Origin: Streptomyces gelaticus
GTDB lineage: Bacteria > Actinomycetota > Actinomycetes > Streptomycetales > Streptomycetaceae
Assembly: GCF_014649535.1 (NCBI RefSeq)
Contig: NZ_BMTF01000010.1
Span: forward strand, 1 to 64,000
Length of the DNA stretch: 64,000 bases
Direction of reading: 5' to 3'
In this document: piece by piece, positions 50,521-58,826 of the stretch
How the letters are laid out: every line of letters starts with the position of its first letter
How positions within the stretch are numbered: position 1 is the first letter of the stretch
The notes under the pieces: model-generated
What the model was told of the DNA's origin: nothing
What the model saw: the letters and a program-made list of their open reading frames with translations, nothing else
The model's database searches: none
Program-made: the position numbers and the translations under genes

Positions 50521-51738
50521 GTGGAGGGGGACTTTTCGGACGGTGCGGCCGGTGGTGTTCCGGGGCCGTCCGGTCCGTGGCGCGAGGAGGTGGGGGACGT
50601 CGTGGCGCACCCGTGTCCATGGCCCCGAAGAGCCGTGGGCGCGCTGCTCGGCTGCTTCACCGCCCTGGCCGGACTGCTGTACTTCGCCGGGCCGGGCGCG
50701 CTTGCCCTGCCGTTCGCGCTGTGGCCCCGGACCCGGCCCCGTGCCCTGGCCCTGCTGAGCTCGGGGGCACGTGGGCTGACCGGCCTGGAACGGCGCCGGC
50801 GCGGCGTCTTCTTCGGTGACGTGTTCCCCCCGCACCACGCCTGCGACCGGGACGTCCTTCGCTATCTCGCCGCCCGCACCGGCGCGGGGATCCTGTTCGC
50901 CGGGGTGATCGCACTGCTCGGGTACGGGGCCGTGCTGGCCGGGCTGCTGGCCGCGGGCATGGCACGTGACCCCGCCGACTGGCTGCGTCTGCTGCCCCAG
51001 GCGGCACTCGGCGGCGTCCTGCTCTTCCTCGACCTCCAGGGGCTCGTCTCGCTGAACGCACTCGACGCCGGGCTGGCGCGCGATCATTTCGGGCCCTCCG
51101 AGCGGGTGTTGCTGGAGCGGCGCATCGCCGAGCTGGCCAACAGCCGGGCCGGTGTGCTCCGGGCGGTCGACGCGGAACGCAGGCGCATCGAGCGCGATCT
51201 CCACGACGGGGTGCAGCAGCGGCTGGTGGCGCTGGCCATGCTGCTGGGCCGGGCCCGCCGCAACCGGACGCCCGAGCAGGCCGGGGCCCTGCTCCTCCAG
51301 GCCCACCAGGCCTCCCAGGAGGTCCTCACCGAACTGCGCGAAGTGGCCTGGCGCGTCTATCCGTCGGCGCTCGACGAGCTGGGGCTGGAAGAGGCTCTCG
51401 GCGGGGTGGCCCAACGCTGCGGTATTCCACTGCACATGGAGTTCGCGCTGCCGCTGCCGCTGCCCCGGCCGGTGGAGACCGCCGCCTACTTCGTGGTCTG
51501 CGAGGCCGTGACCAACGCGGCCAAGCACTCCGCGGCCACCCGCATCCGGGTGACCGTCGAGGGCGACGGGAGCCGGGTTGCGGTGTCCGTGCAGGACAAC
51601 GGCACGGGTGGCGCGGACCCGCTGGGCGGCGGGCTGTCCGGGCTGCGCAGCCGGGTGGACGCGCTGGACGGCCGGCTGCACATCGACAGCCCCTGCGGGG
51701 GCCCCACCACGATCACCGCGGAGTTGCCGTGCGCGTAA
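50521..51738 (+). CDS. Sensor histidine kinase (HisKA_3 family)
   Basis: About 405 aa. N-terminal membrane helices (AVGALLGCFTALAGLLYF, AGILFAGVIALLGYGAVLAGLLAAGM, LPQAALGGVLLFLDLQGL) with a sensor-like region, then the phospho-acceptor box DAERRRIERDLHDGVQQRLVALAMLLGRAR. An HATPase follows with FVVCEAVTNAAKHSAATRIRV and GGGLSGLRSRVDALDG. The starts at GTG 50521 and GTG 50602 are both plausible; the second has the better ribosome binding site (GGAGGTGGGGGAC). Overlaps the response regulator start by 10 nt. Confidence 0.9.
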   Translation: MEGDFSDGAAGGVPGPSGPWREEVGDVVAHPCPWPRRAVGALLGCFTALAGLLYFAGPGALALPFALWPRTRPRALALLSSGARGLTGLERRRRGVFFGDVFPPHHACDRDVLRYLAARTGAGILFAGVIALLGYGAVLAGLLAAGMARDPADWLRLLPQAALGGVLLFLDLQGLVSLNALDAGLARDHFGPSERVLLERRIAELANSRAGVLRAVDAERRRIERDLHDGVQQRLVALAMLLGRARRNRTPEQAGALLLQAHQASQEVLTELREVAWRVYPSALDELGLEEALGGVAQRCGIPLHMEFALPLPLPRPVETAAYFVVCEAVTNAAKHSAATRIRVTVEGDGSRVAVSVQDNGTGGADPLGGGLSGLRSRVDALDGRLHIDSPCGGPTTITAELPCA

Positions 51739-52373
51739 TGCTCGCCGAGGACTCGACCCTGCTGAGGGAGGGCCTGGCCCTGCTGCTCGCGGAGGAGGGG
51801 CACGAGGTCCTCGCCTCCGTGGGGGACGGCACCGCCCTCGTCCGGGCGGTCGAGGCGGACCCGCCGGACCTCGTCGTCGTGGACATCCGGATGCCGCCCA
51901 CCCACACCGACGAGGGGCTGCGGGCCGCGCTGGAGATCCGCGAGCGCCGGCCCCTGGTCGGTGTGCTGGTGCTCTCCCAGCACGTGGAGCGCAACTACGC
52001 GGTCCGGCTGCTGTCCCAGAACGCCGAGCGGGTCGGCTATCTGCTCAAGGACCGGGTCGCGCAGGTCGACGAGTTCCTGGAGTCGCTGGAGCGGATCCAC
52101 GCGGGCGGGGCGTCCATCGACGCGGAAGTCGTACGGCAGTTGGTGGTCCGCACCACGCATGCCGACCCGCTGGCCGGGCTGACTCCCCGGGAGCTCAGCG
52201 TCCTGCAGGAGCTGGCACAGGGCCGCAGCAACGCGGCCATCGCGCAGCAGCTGCACATCTCGCTCAGTTCAGTCGAGAAGAACCTCAACGCGGTCTTCGA
52301 GAAGCTCGATCTGCCGCGCGCCACCGGATACAGCAGACGCGTGCTGGCGGTCCTGCGCTATCTGGAGTCGTAA
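51729..52373 (+). CDS. NarL/FixJ-type response regulator
   Basis: 214 aa. Receiver with VMLAEDSTLLREG, phospho-acceptor Asp52 in LVVVDIRMPP, VLVLSQH, LLKDRV; LuxR-type HTH LTPRELSVLQELAQGRSNAAIAQQLHISLSSVEKNLNAVFEKL. The GTG start lies inside the kinase 3' end (10-nt overlap). This receiver subgroup, with MPPTHTDEGLRAA, is common in Streptomyces paired with this type of kinase. Nothing adjacent is an obvious target, though DedA lies upstream. Confidence 0.93.
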   Translation: MRVMLAEDSTLLREGLALLLAEEGHEVLASVGDGTALVRAVEADPPDLVVVDIRMPPTHTDEGLRAALEIRERRPLVGVLVLSQHVERNYAVRLLSQNAERVGYLLKDRVAQVDEFLESLERIHAGGASIDAEVVRQLVVRTTHADPLAGLTPRELSVLQELAQGRSNAAIAQQLHISLSSVEKNLNAVFEKLDLPRATGYSRRVLAVLRYLES

Positions 52374-52400
52374 CAGGGGAGGTTTCCCGGTGCGGCGCGC

Positions 52401-52690
52401 TCAGCTCCGCCTGGTGGTGGCGTACCGGCTCAGGAAGAGTGCCTCGACATGGGCCATGTGCTGGATCTCGGCGGGGTCGACGCTCTCGTTGGGGGCGTGG
52501 ATGAGGCACCGCGGTTCCTCCACGCCCATCAGGATGATCTCGGCACGGGGAAGGCGCTGGTGATGACGTTGCACAGCGGAATGGAGCCGACCTGGCCGAG
52601 GGCGGCCATCGGCTTTCCGTAGACGTCCGCCATGGCCCGTCCCAGGGCGGCGAAGGCCGGTCCGTCGGTGGTCACGACTTCAGCCCATTC
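52401..52690 (-). pseudogene. Remnant of an M20 family dipeptidase (C-terminal end, frameshifted)
   Basis: One minus-strand frame reads DGPAFAALGRAMADVYGKPM then AALGQVGSIPLCNVITSAFP. After a 1-nt deletion the next frame continues AEIILMGVEEPRCLIHAPNE then SVDPAEIQHMAHVEALFLSR. Both match the end of Streptomyces M20/M25/M40 dipeptidases, including the metal-ligand HAPNES. The N-terminal two thirds are missing and the frame is broken near 52548. Confidence 0.75.
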
Positions 52691-52852
52691 GCATCTTGAG
52701 CTTCCACCTTAGCCCGGCGTCATCGCCGCGCTCGGGCACACCCGGAACGTGCCGGATTCCCGGACCGGGTTCCGCGTCGGCCGCCCTTGATCGATGATGA
52801 AGCGGACGGCTGCCGTCGCCGGTACGGCACCGGTTCCAGGAAGGGGTTCCAC

Positions 52853-54181
52853 ATGCGGGAAACGACGCCGGACCGGTCTCCGGCGGACGCCCGGTCCGAC
52901 CACGGCCCGGACGAGGGGGCCCAGGTGATCGTGGTGGGGGCAGGGCCGGCGGGATCGGCCGCGGCCTTCCACCTCGCCAGGGCGGGTGTCGATGTCCTGC
53001 TGCTGGAGAAGTCCCACTTCCCCCGGGAGAAGGTGTGCGGGGACGGCCTGACTCCGCGTGCGGTGCACCAACTCATCCGGATGGGCGTCGACATCAAGGC
53101 TCCGGGGTGGACCCGTTCGCGCGGTATGCGCTGGGTGGCCGGGGACCATCAGGTGCACATCGACTGGCCCGCGCTCGGCCGCTACCCGGACTTCGGCCTC
53201 TCGCGCAGCAGGCACGATTTCGACGACATCCTCGCCCGGCACGCCGTCGCAGCCGGAGCGCGGCTGCGCAGCGGTGTGAAGGTGACCGAGCCCCTGACCG
53301 ACCGGGCCGGCCGCATCACCGGGGTCACCGCCACGACCGCGGAGAAGGAGCCCCTGACCTTCCACGCGCCGATCGTGATCGCCGCCGACGGCGCCTCCGC
53401 CCGCCTCGCCCTCGCCATGGGTCTCCAGCGGGACAGGAACCGGCAGATCGCGACGGCCGCCCGCCGCTACTACCGCAGCCCCGAACGCTCCCGGGAGGAA
53501 TATCTGGAGCTGTGGGCCGACCTCCGGTTCCCCGGCAGCGACCACTTCCTGCCCGGCTACGGCTGGATCTTCCCCATGGGCGACGGCCGCGTCAACGTCG
53601 GTCTCGGTGCGCTGCCGCACCGGCGGCACGGAAAGGCGGACCTGCGCGCCACGTTGGACGGGTGGCTGGCACGTACACCCGAGGCATGGGGACTGCGCGA
53701 GGAGAACGCAGAGGGCCCGGTCCGCAGCGCGGCCCTTCCGCTCGGCTTCAACCGTCATCCCCTCTACACCCGCGGACTCCTGCTCGTCGGTGACTCCGGA
53801 GGCATGATCAGCCCCTGGAACGGCGAGGGCATCGGCCAGGCCATGGAGGCCGGCGAGGTCGCAGCCGAGACCGCCGCACTGGCCCTCGCTCTTCCCCGGG
53901 GGCCCCGGCGCGAGCAGGTGCTGCGCGGCTACCCCGTCGAGATGAACCGCCGCTGGGGGCGCTACTACCGCCTCGGCAACACGGCCGCCGATCTGGTCTT
54001 CAGCCGGTCCGGCTTCCAGCCCGTCCTCAATCGCTACGTCATGGGGTCGCCGTTCCTGCTCAACACCCTGGCCCGGCTGCTCACCAACCTCACCGACAAG
54101 CCCTCGCACGACCTGATCGACCATCTGCTCAACGGCGTCGTGCGTCTCGTTCCGGAACCGAAGGTGCGGCGCAGGCGCTGA
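52853..54181 (+). CDS. Geranylgeranyl reductase family FAD-dependent oxidoreductase
   Basis: 442 aa. FAD motif VIVVGAGPAGSAAAFHLARAGVDVLLLEK (GAGPAG at 29-34). The characteristic FPREKVCGDGLTPRAVHQL (KxCGGG-like) follows, then GWIFPMGDGRVNVGLGAL and LLLVGDSGGMISPWNGEGIGQAMEAGEVAA. It is a full-length member of the geranylgeranyl reductase group, which saturates isoprenoid chains such as those of menaquinone or membrane lipids; the substrate here is unproven. ATG 52853 follows AGGAAGGGG. A hairpin follows at 54205. Confidence 0.9.
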   Translation: MRETTPDRSPADARSDHGPDEGAQVIVVGAGPAGSAAAFHLARAGVDVLLLEKSHFPREKVCGDGLTPRAVHQLIRMGVDIKAPGWTRSRGMRWVAGDHQVHIDWPALGRYPDFGLSRSRHDFDDILARHAVAAGARLRSGVKVTEPLTDRAGRITGVTATTAEKEPLTFHAPIVIAADGASARLALAMGLQRDRNRQIATAARRYYRSPERSREEYLELWADLRFPGSDHFLPGYGWIFPMGDGRVNVGLGALPHRRHGKADLRATLDGWLARTPEAWGLREENAEGPVRSAALPLGFNRHPLYTRGLLLVGDSGGMISPWNGEGIGQAMEAGEVAAETAALALALPRGPRREQVLRGYPVEMNRRWGRYYRLGNTAADLVFSRSGFQPVLNRYVMGSPFLLNTLARLLTNLTDKPSHDLIDHLLNGVVRLVPEPKVRRRR

Positions 54182-54204
54182 AGACCGCGCGTGCGAACGG
54201 CGTT

Positions 54205-54232
54205 CCGGGGAGGGCCCGTCGGCGCTCCCCGG
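54205..54232 (+). terminator. Hairpin after the geranylgeranyl reductase-like gene
   Basis: CCGGGGAG (54205-54212) / CTCCCCGG (54225-54232), 8-bp perfect stem, 24 nt past the stop. The remaining 158 nt before the next stop shows a weak open minus-strand frame that I do not call. Confidence 0.45.
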
Positions 54233-54390
54233 CACCGCCCACGACCACTCGTCGACCGCGGCCCCGTAGGCCGCAGGAGTGCCCGTCGGGACCGTCACCC
54301 GAACGGCGCACCCGTGTCGCCCGGCGAGGACCGCCGGGATCGTCGTCCCCCGGGCTTCCACTCACGGCCCGGGCCTCCGCGCGGAGAAAC

Positions 54391-55200
54391 CTATGACCGG
54401 CGGCGGGGCTTGCCACGTTTGGCGGCCTTGGGCCCAGAACCGCTCCGCGTGCTCTTCCCGGCCGATTTTTTGCCGCCCGCTTTGCCGGCCGGCTTCCCGG
54501 CCGATCTGCCGGTCGCCCTGCCCGCCGCGGGCTTGCGCCGCGCGCCGTCCGGTTCGGCGTGCTTGCTCTTCGGCTGCGCCGGGGTCTTGGGACGGCCCCT
54601 CGTGCTGTTGACGGTCCGTCCGCGGACGATCCCGATGAACTCCTCCACCAGATCGGTGGTCTCGTCCTCCAGCCAGGACAGCGCGACCCGCGACTCGGGG
54701 GCGTCCGGCACCGGCCGGTACGTAAGGTCCTTGCGGTGGTGGAGACGGGCGAGCGACTGCGGTACGACGAGCAGCCCCACCCCCGCCGCCACCAGCTCCA
54801 CGGCGTCCGCCGTGGTGGCGGGGCGCTCGGCGGCGGGCCGTCCCGGGCGCTGCTCCCAGTCGAGGGTGTCGTCGAGGGGGTGCAGCACGATGTCATCGGC
54901 CAGGTCCACGGCGGAGACCTCGTCGACCGTCGCCATGATGTGGTCCTTCGGGACCACGACCACGGTCGTCTCGGTGTAGAGGGGGATGGCGCTGAGGGCC
55001 GTCCGGTCGACCGGCAGCCGCACCAGGCCGGCGTCGGCGTCACGTCCCCGCAGCACGTCGGATGCCTCGGCGGCCGACACCCCCACGAGGGTCAGCGGGA
55101 CGTCGGGCAGCCGCTCGTTCCAGATCCGCACCCACTTCCCGGGGGTCACCCCCGGGACATACGCGAGCCGGAACGAAGGGGTTTCTTCCGAGCTTGTCAC
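54391..55200 (-). CDS. LysR-type substrate-binding domain protein without HTH, with basic lysine/alanine-rich tail
   Basis: 269 aa, GTG start. Residues 8-195 resemble a LysR effector domain: FRLAYVPGVTPGKWVRIWNERLP, LVGVSAAEASDVLRGRDADAGLVRLP, VVVPKDHIMATVDEVSAVDLAD, AVELVAAGVGLLVVPQSLARL. The usual N-terminal helix-turn-helix is absent: the protein starts directly at the sensor domain. The last ~75 residues form a repetitive tail (ARRKPAAGRATGRSAGKPAG, KAGGKKSAGKS) like histone H1 or the HupS tail, so DNA or RNA binding by this end is likely. It is divergent from DUF5997 with 58 nt between starts. Confidence 0.82.
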   Translation of the reverse strand: MTSSEETPSFRLAYVPGVTPGKWVRIWNERLPDVPLTLVGVSAAEASDVLRGRDADAGLVRLPVDRTALSAIPLYTETTVVVVPKDHIMATVDEVSAVDLADDIVLHPLDDTLDWEQRPGRPAAERPATTADAVELVAAGVGLLVVPQSLARLHHRKDLTYRPVPDAPESRVALSWLEDETTDLVEEFIGIVRGRTVNSTRGRPKTPAQPKSKHAEPDGARRKPAAGRATGRSAGKPAGKAGGKKSAGKSTRSGSGPKAAKRGKPRRRS

Positions 55201-55245
55201 TCCGCCAGGTTACCGGCCCTGGTCAGAGGTAGCGCACATGCTCGA

Positions 55246-55251
55246 TACCCT
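55246..55251 (+). promoter_or_regulatory. -10 element (TACCCT) of a probable leaderless promoter for DUF5997
   Basis: TACCCT ends 7 nt before ATG 55259; no ribosome binding site lies in between. Confidence 0.45.
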
Positions 55252-55258
55252 TGTCCTC

Positions 55259-55651
55259 ATGACGTCGCACAAGACCGCCCAGACGATGAAGCCCGCGACC
55301 GCGGCGAAGAAGCTGGGCGTGTACCTCGAGGCCACCCCCGCCGGATTCCAGGAGGGTGTCGTCTCGCGCACCGAGCTCAACGCACTGCAGACCGACCCGC
55401 CCGAGTGGCTGCAGGAACTGCGACGCAACGGCCCGCACCCCCGGCCGGTGGTCGCCGCGAAGCTCGGAGTCTCGATCTCGGGCCTCGCCCGTGGCGGAAT
55501 CACCGAGGCCCTCACGACGGAGCAGATCGACGCCCTGAAGAAGGAAGCCCCCGAGTGGCTCCAGCAGGAACGTGCCACCCAGGCGGAGGTCCGGAAGGAA
55601 GCGGTGCGCATCAAGGACAAGCACGCGGCGCGCGACGCCCGGCGGGCCTGA
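55259..55651 (+). CDS. DUF5997 family protein
   Basis: 130 aa, basic and helical. Conserved-looking text includes MKPATAAKKLGVYLEATPAG, FQEGVVSRTELNALQTDPPEWLQELR and VVAAKLGVSISGLARGGITEAL, consistent with DUF5997. Its function is unknown; the AAKLGVSISGLARGG segment has a helix-turn-helix-like pattern. It is divergent from the HTH-less LysR-type gene and likely functions with it. ATG 55259 (MTSHKTAQ) follows TACCCT by 7 nt, a probable leaderless start; an in-frame ATG at 55238 lies upstream of that element. Confidence 0.82.
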   Translation: MTSHKTAQTMKPATAAKKLGVYLEATPAGFQEGVVSRTELNALQTDPPEWLQELRRNGPHPRPVVAAKLGVSISGLARGGITEALTTEQIDALKKEAPEWLQQERATQAEVRKEAVRIKDKHAARDARRA

Positions 55652-55676
55652 TCCGGACTGATCCGAAGGCAAGCGC

Positions 55677-56174
55677 CTAGCCGGCCGCGCCCAGCATCCG
55701 GGCGTGCAGGGCGCGGACCTCGTCGGCGAGCGACGGCTCGGGGCCTGCCACCGGGACGCCCGGGGCGACGGCATTGACGGGGAGGGCCGCGACCGGCCCC
55801 GCGCCGAAGCCCCAACTCCGGCGCCACGCCACGAGTTGCTGACTGCTCGACGCGTACACGATGCGGCCCAGCCCGACCCAGGCATGGGCCGCACTGCACA
55901 TGGGACAGTGCTCGCCGGAGGTGTAGACGACGCTCGTACGCCGCTCCTGCGGGGACAGGTTCTCGGCCGCCCAGCGGGCGATCTCGAACTCCGGGTGGCG
56001 GGTCGCGTCGCCGTCCTTGACCCTGTTGCGGTCCTCGAACCGGACGGTGCCGTGCTCGTCCACGAGGAGCGAGCCGAACGGCTCGTCGCCGGCCGTGAGC
56101 GCCTCGCGTGCGAGGTCGACGCAACGACGGAGGAATGTGCGGTCTTCCGCTGTGACCTGCTGCGACTCGTTCAC
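55677..56174 (-). CDS. Nucleoside/purine deaminase (CDA fold)
   Basis: 165 aa. Zinc-site motifs are ATRHPEFEIARW (His60, Glu62; consensus HAE reads HPE here) and TSGEHCPMCSAAHAWVGLG (Cys90, Cys93; usual PCxxC reads HCPMC). This fits the tRNA-adenosine/guanine/cytosine deaminase superfamily; the substrate is probably a free nucleobase or nucleoside rather than tRNA. GTG 56174 has AGGAG 4 nt upstream; ATG 56201 is a less supported alternative. It is divergent from the MFS gene with a GGTATACC palindrome between, also found before the amidohydrolase at 57585. Confidence 0.85.
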   Translation of the reverse strand: MNESQQVTAEDRTFLRRCVDLAREALTAGDEPFGSLLVDEHGTVRFEDRNRVKDGDATRHPEFEIARWAAENLSPQERRTSVVYTSGEHCPMCSAAHAWVGLGRIVYASSSQQLVAWRRSWGFGAGPVAALPVNAVAPGVPVAGPEPSLADEVRALHARMLGAAG

Positions 56175-56224
56175 TGCACTCCTGTCACCCTCTGTAGCCA
56201 TGTTTCCAGGCTAACAGCCCCGCC

Positions 56225-56240
56225 CCATTCGGTATACCAT
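56225..56240. promoter_or_regulatory. Operator copy 1: CCATTCGGTATACCAT
   Basis: 16 bp with the perfect palindrome GGTATACC (56231-56238). Identical to the 16 bp at 57563-57578. It lies in the divergent region between the deaminase and MFS genes, 51 bp from the deaminase start and 96 bp from the MFS start. Confidence 0.65.
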
Positions 56241-56335
56241 CCATCCGTCAGTGCGCGGCTTCGCTGCGGCCCTCCCTCGCATGCCGACCGGCCGCGACAG
56301 CCGGTCCGTCGACGGCGACACGGAGGCACGAGCCA

Positions 56336-57547
56336 GTGACGAACGCTTCGGCGGACAGCGTCGTACGACAGACGGTGTGGAACACAACGGGCATGCCCGC
56401 GCTGCTGCTCCTGACGGCCACGGGATTCTCGGGGTTCGCGGCGCTGCTGCCCACCGTGCCGCTCCGGGCCGTGCACGGCGGGGCCGACGCCGCCGGCGCC
56501 GGTTCGGTGAACGCGGTCCTGATGCTCTGCACCGTGCTCGCCCAGACCCTGGTCCCGACGGCGATCCGCCGCCTGGGCTGGCGGACCACCCTGGTCTGCG
56601 GGATGGTCCTGCTGGGCGTTCCCGCGCTCCCGCACCTGCTGACGGCGGATCTCGGTGCGCTGCTCGGCCTTGCCGCGGTGCGCGGCCTCGGGTTCGGGGT
56701 GCTCACGGTCTGCGGCGCCACCGCCGTGGCCGAACTCGTCGAGCCGGCACGGCGCGGGAAGGCGGTCGGGGCGTACGGTCTGGCGATCGCGGGGCCTCAG
56801 TTCATCCTGATCTCGACTGCTCCCTGGGTCGCGGAGAACCTCGGTTTCGGGTTCGTGTTCGCGATCGGCGCGCTGCCCCTGCTCAGCATACCGCCCGCAC
56901 TGCGGCTCGCCCGCCGGCTGGACGGACATCCGGCCGAGGCCGAGGACCCGCCGCACCGGGAGCCCGTGGCGGGCGGGCACGCCGGGTATCTGCCGCTGCT
57001 CCCGCCGATGCTGCTCCTGCTCGGCGTCACGACGGCCGGGGGCGCCCTGATCACCTTCGCTCCGCAGATGAGCAGCGATCCCACCGCGACGCTGGCCGGG
57101 CTGCTGCTCCTGACGGGTACGGCGGCCGTCTCCCGCTGGCGGTTCGGTTCGCTGGCCGACCGGTACGGCACCCGGCCGTTCCGCTGGCCGCTCGTGCTCG
57201 GCACGGCGCTCGGGCTCGCCCTGACCGCCTGGGCGGTGGCCTCTCCGGAGGCGACGGGCGTGGTCCCGCTGCTGGCCGGTGCGGCTCTGGTCGGGGTCAG
57301 CTACGGCGGACTCCAGAACCTGACCCTGGTGGACGCCTTCGCCGCCGTCGGCCCCCGGTCCAGCGGTGTGGCGAGCGCCGTGTGGAACATCGGATTCGAT
57401 GCCGGAATGGGGCTGGGAGCGCTGCTTGTCGGCCACCTCGCGACGGGGACCTCGTTCTCGCTGGCTCTGCTGGCCACGGCGGCACTCTCCCTGGCCACGC
57501 TGCCCCTCGCCCTCGCGCGTCGGCGCGGCACCGCCCCGGCCGTCTGA
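56336..57547 (+). CDS. Major facilitator superfamily (MFS) transporter
   Basis: 403 aa with about 12 hydrophobic segments (PALLLLTATGFSGFAALL, LMLCTVLAQTLVPTA, TLVCGMVLLGVPALPHLL, and so on to FSLALLATAALSLATLPLAL). The loop 2-3 analogue RRLGWRTTLVCG and the inner loop RRFGSLADRYGTRPFRWPL-type segment WRFGSLADRYGTRPFRWP fit the MFS fold. GTG start at 56336. Substrate unknown, but its operator is shared with a deaminase and a cytosine-deaminase-like amidohydrolase, suggesting a nucleobase-like or N-heterocyclic compound. Confidence 0.88.
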   Translation: MTNASADSVVRQTVWNTTGMPALLLLTATGFSGFAALLPTVPLRAVHGGADAAGAGSVNAVLMLCTVLAQTLVPTAIRRLGWRTTLVCGMVLLGVPALPHLLTADLGALLGLAAVRGLGFGVLTVCGATAVAELVEPARRGKAVGAYGLAIAGPQFILISTAPWVAENLGFGFVFAIGALPLLSIPPALRLARRLDGHPAEAEDPPHREPVAGGHAGYLPLLPPMLLLLGVTTAGGALITFAPQMSSDPTATLAGLLLLTGTAAVSRWRFGSLADRYGTRPFRWPLVLGTALGLALTAWAVASPEATGVVPLLAGAALVGVSYGGLQNLTLVDAFAAVGPRSSGVASAVWNIGFDAGMGLGALLVGHLATGTSFSLALLATAALSLATLPLALARRRGTAPAV

Positions 57548-57562
57548 CCGGCCGACGCAAAA

Positions 57563-57578
57563 CCATTCGGTATACCAT
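57563..57578 (+). promoter_or_regulatory. Operator copy 2: CCATTCGGTATACCAT, overlapping a leaderless -10 box
   Basis: Identical to 56225-56240. The last six bases TACCAT (57573-57578) form a TANNNT -10 box ending 6 nt before ATG 57585, so a protein bound to GGTATACC (57569-57576) would block RNA polymerase directly. Confidence 0.65.
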
Positions 57579-57584
57579 TCATTC

Positions 57585-58772
57585 ATGGCTCATGTGACAC
57601 TGACGAACGTCCGCCCCTGGGGTGCGGCGCCCGTGGACATCGTGATGTCGGGCGCCGAGATCCACTCCGTCGTGCCCGCCGCAACGGCGGCCGTCGACGG
57701 CGATCGCCTCGACGGCGGCGGTCTCCTCGCCCTGCCCGGCTTCATCAACGCGCACGCCCATCTCGACAAGAGCTGGTGGGGGCAGCCATGGGTCTCCTAC
57801 GGCGGTGAGGCCACGACACAGGGGCGCATCTCCCACGAACGCGCGGAGCGTGACGGGCTCGGCATCCCGAACCCGTCCTCGGCCACCGCCGTGCTGGGCG
57901 AGTTCCTGCGGCACGGCACCACGGCGGTACGCAGCCACGTGGACGTCGACCTCGGTGTCGGTCTGCGCGGCATCGAGGTCGTCCGCGAGGCGGTCGCCGC
58001 GTTCGGCGGCGCGGTCGAGGTGGAGATCATCGCATTCCCGCAGGACGGTGTGATGCGCCGCCCCGGCGTGCTGGATCTCCTCGATCGGGCGGCCGCGGCG
58101 GGCGCGACCGCCGTCGGCGGGCTCGACCCGGCTTCGATCGACCGCGACCCCGTGGCGCAGCTCGACGGCCTCTTCGGCATCGCGGAACGTCGTGGCGTCG
58201 GGCTCGACATCCATCTGCACGACGGAGGGGATCTCGGCGCCTTCCAGATCGAGCTCATCATCGACCGGACCCTGCGCACGGGCCTGCACGGCAAGGTGAC
58301 GGTCTCGCACGGCTTCGCCCTGGGCGAGCTGCCGGCGAACCGGCAGCAGAGCCTGGTCGAGGCCTGCGCGGAGGCCGGTGTCTCCTGGGCGACCGTGGCC
58401 CCGGTCCGCACCGCACCGCTGCCCTGGCGCGGGATGCGGGACCACGGCGTCGCGATCGGTCTCGGCACCGACGGGATCCGGGACCTGTGGTCTCCGTACG
58501 GCGACGGCGACCTCCTGCGCGTCGCGCTCGGCTTCGCCCGGCTCCACGGTCTGCGTACCGATGAGGAGCTCGCCCACGCGGTGGAGCTGGCCTCCCGGCG
58601 CGCGGCGGGCTTCGTGCACCGCAAGGTCCACGACATCGTCGCCGGGGCGCGGGCGGACATCGTGCTGCTGGACGCCGAGAACGTCCAGGACGCCCTGGTC
58701 CGCTCGCCGCGCCGGGAGCTGGTGGTCGCGGGCGGACGCGTGGTGGTCCAGGACGGCGCGCTCCGGATCTGA
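57585..58772 (+). CDS. Cytosine deaminase-like amidohydrolase
   Basis: 395 aa. Metal-binding sites of the amidohydrolase barrel: NAHAHLDKSWW (HxH), STAVRSHVDVDLG-type HVDVD, IHLHDGGD, VTVSHGFALG and GLGTDGIRDLWSPYGDG (catalytic Asp). This order, notably HLDKS and DGIRDLWSPYG, matches the CodA cytosine-deaminase-like group. It likely hydrolyses a cyclic amidine or exocyclic amine, consistent with its operon neighbours (deaminase, transporter). No ribosome binding site; probably leaderless from TACCAT. A terminator follows at 58796. Confidence 0.88.
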   Translation: MAHVTLTNVRPWGAAPVDIVMSGAEIHSVVPAATAAVDGDRLDGGGLLALPGFINAHAHLDKSWWGQPWVSYGGEATTQGRISHERAERDGLGIPNPSSATAVLGEFLRHGTTAVRSHVDVDLGVGLRGIEVVREAVAAFGGAVEVEIIAFPQDGVMRRPGVLDLLDRAAAAGATAVGGLDPASIDRDPVAQLDGLFGIAERRGVGLDIHLHDGGDLGAFQIELIIDRTLRTGLHGKVTVSHGFALGELPANRQQSLVEACAEAGVSWATVAPVRTAPLPWRGMRDHGVAIGLGTDGIRDLWSPYGDGDLLRVALGFARLHGLRTDEELAHAVELASRRAAGFVHRKVHDIVAGARADIVLLDAENVQDALVRSPRRELVVAGGRVVVQDGALRI

Positions 58773-58795
58773 TGCCCGGTCGGTGACGGCGCACC

Positions 58796-58826
58796 CGGCC
58801 GCGGCGGAGAGGCTCCGCCGCGGCCG
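58796..58826 (+). terminator. Perfect hairpin terminator after the amidohydrolase gene
   Basis: 14-bp perfect stem CGGCCGCGGCGGAG / CTCCGCCGCGGCCG with a 3-nt loop, 24 nt after the stop. Confidence 0.7.

Noticed and set aside
52853..54181. Interpretation of the geranylgeranyl reductase-like gene as part of a terpenoid biosynthetic cluster
   Set aside because: No prenyl synthase, cyclase or P450 gene lies adjacent; neighbours are a two-component pair, a dipeptidase relic and a LysR-like gene.
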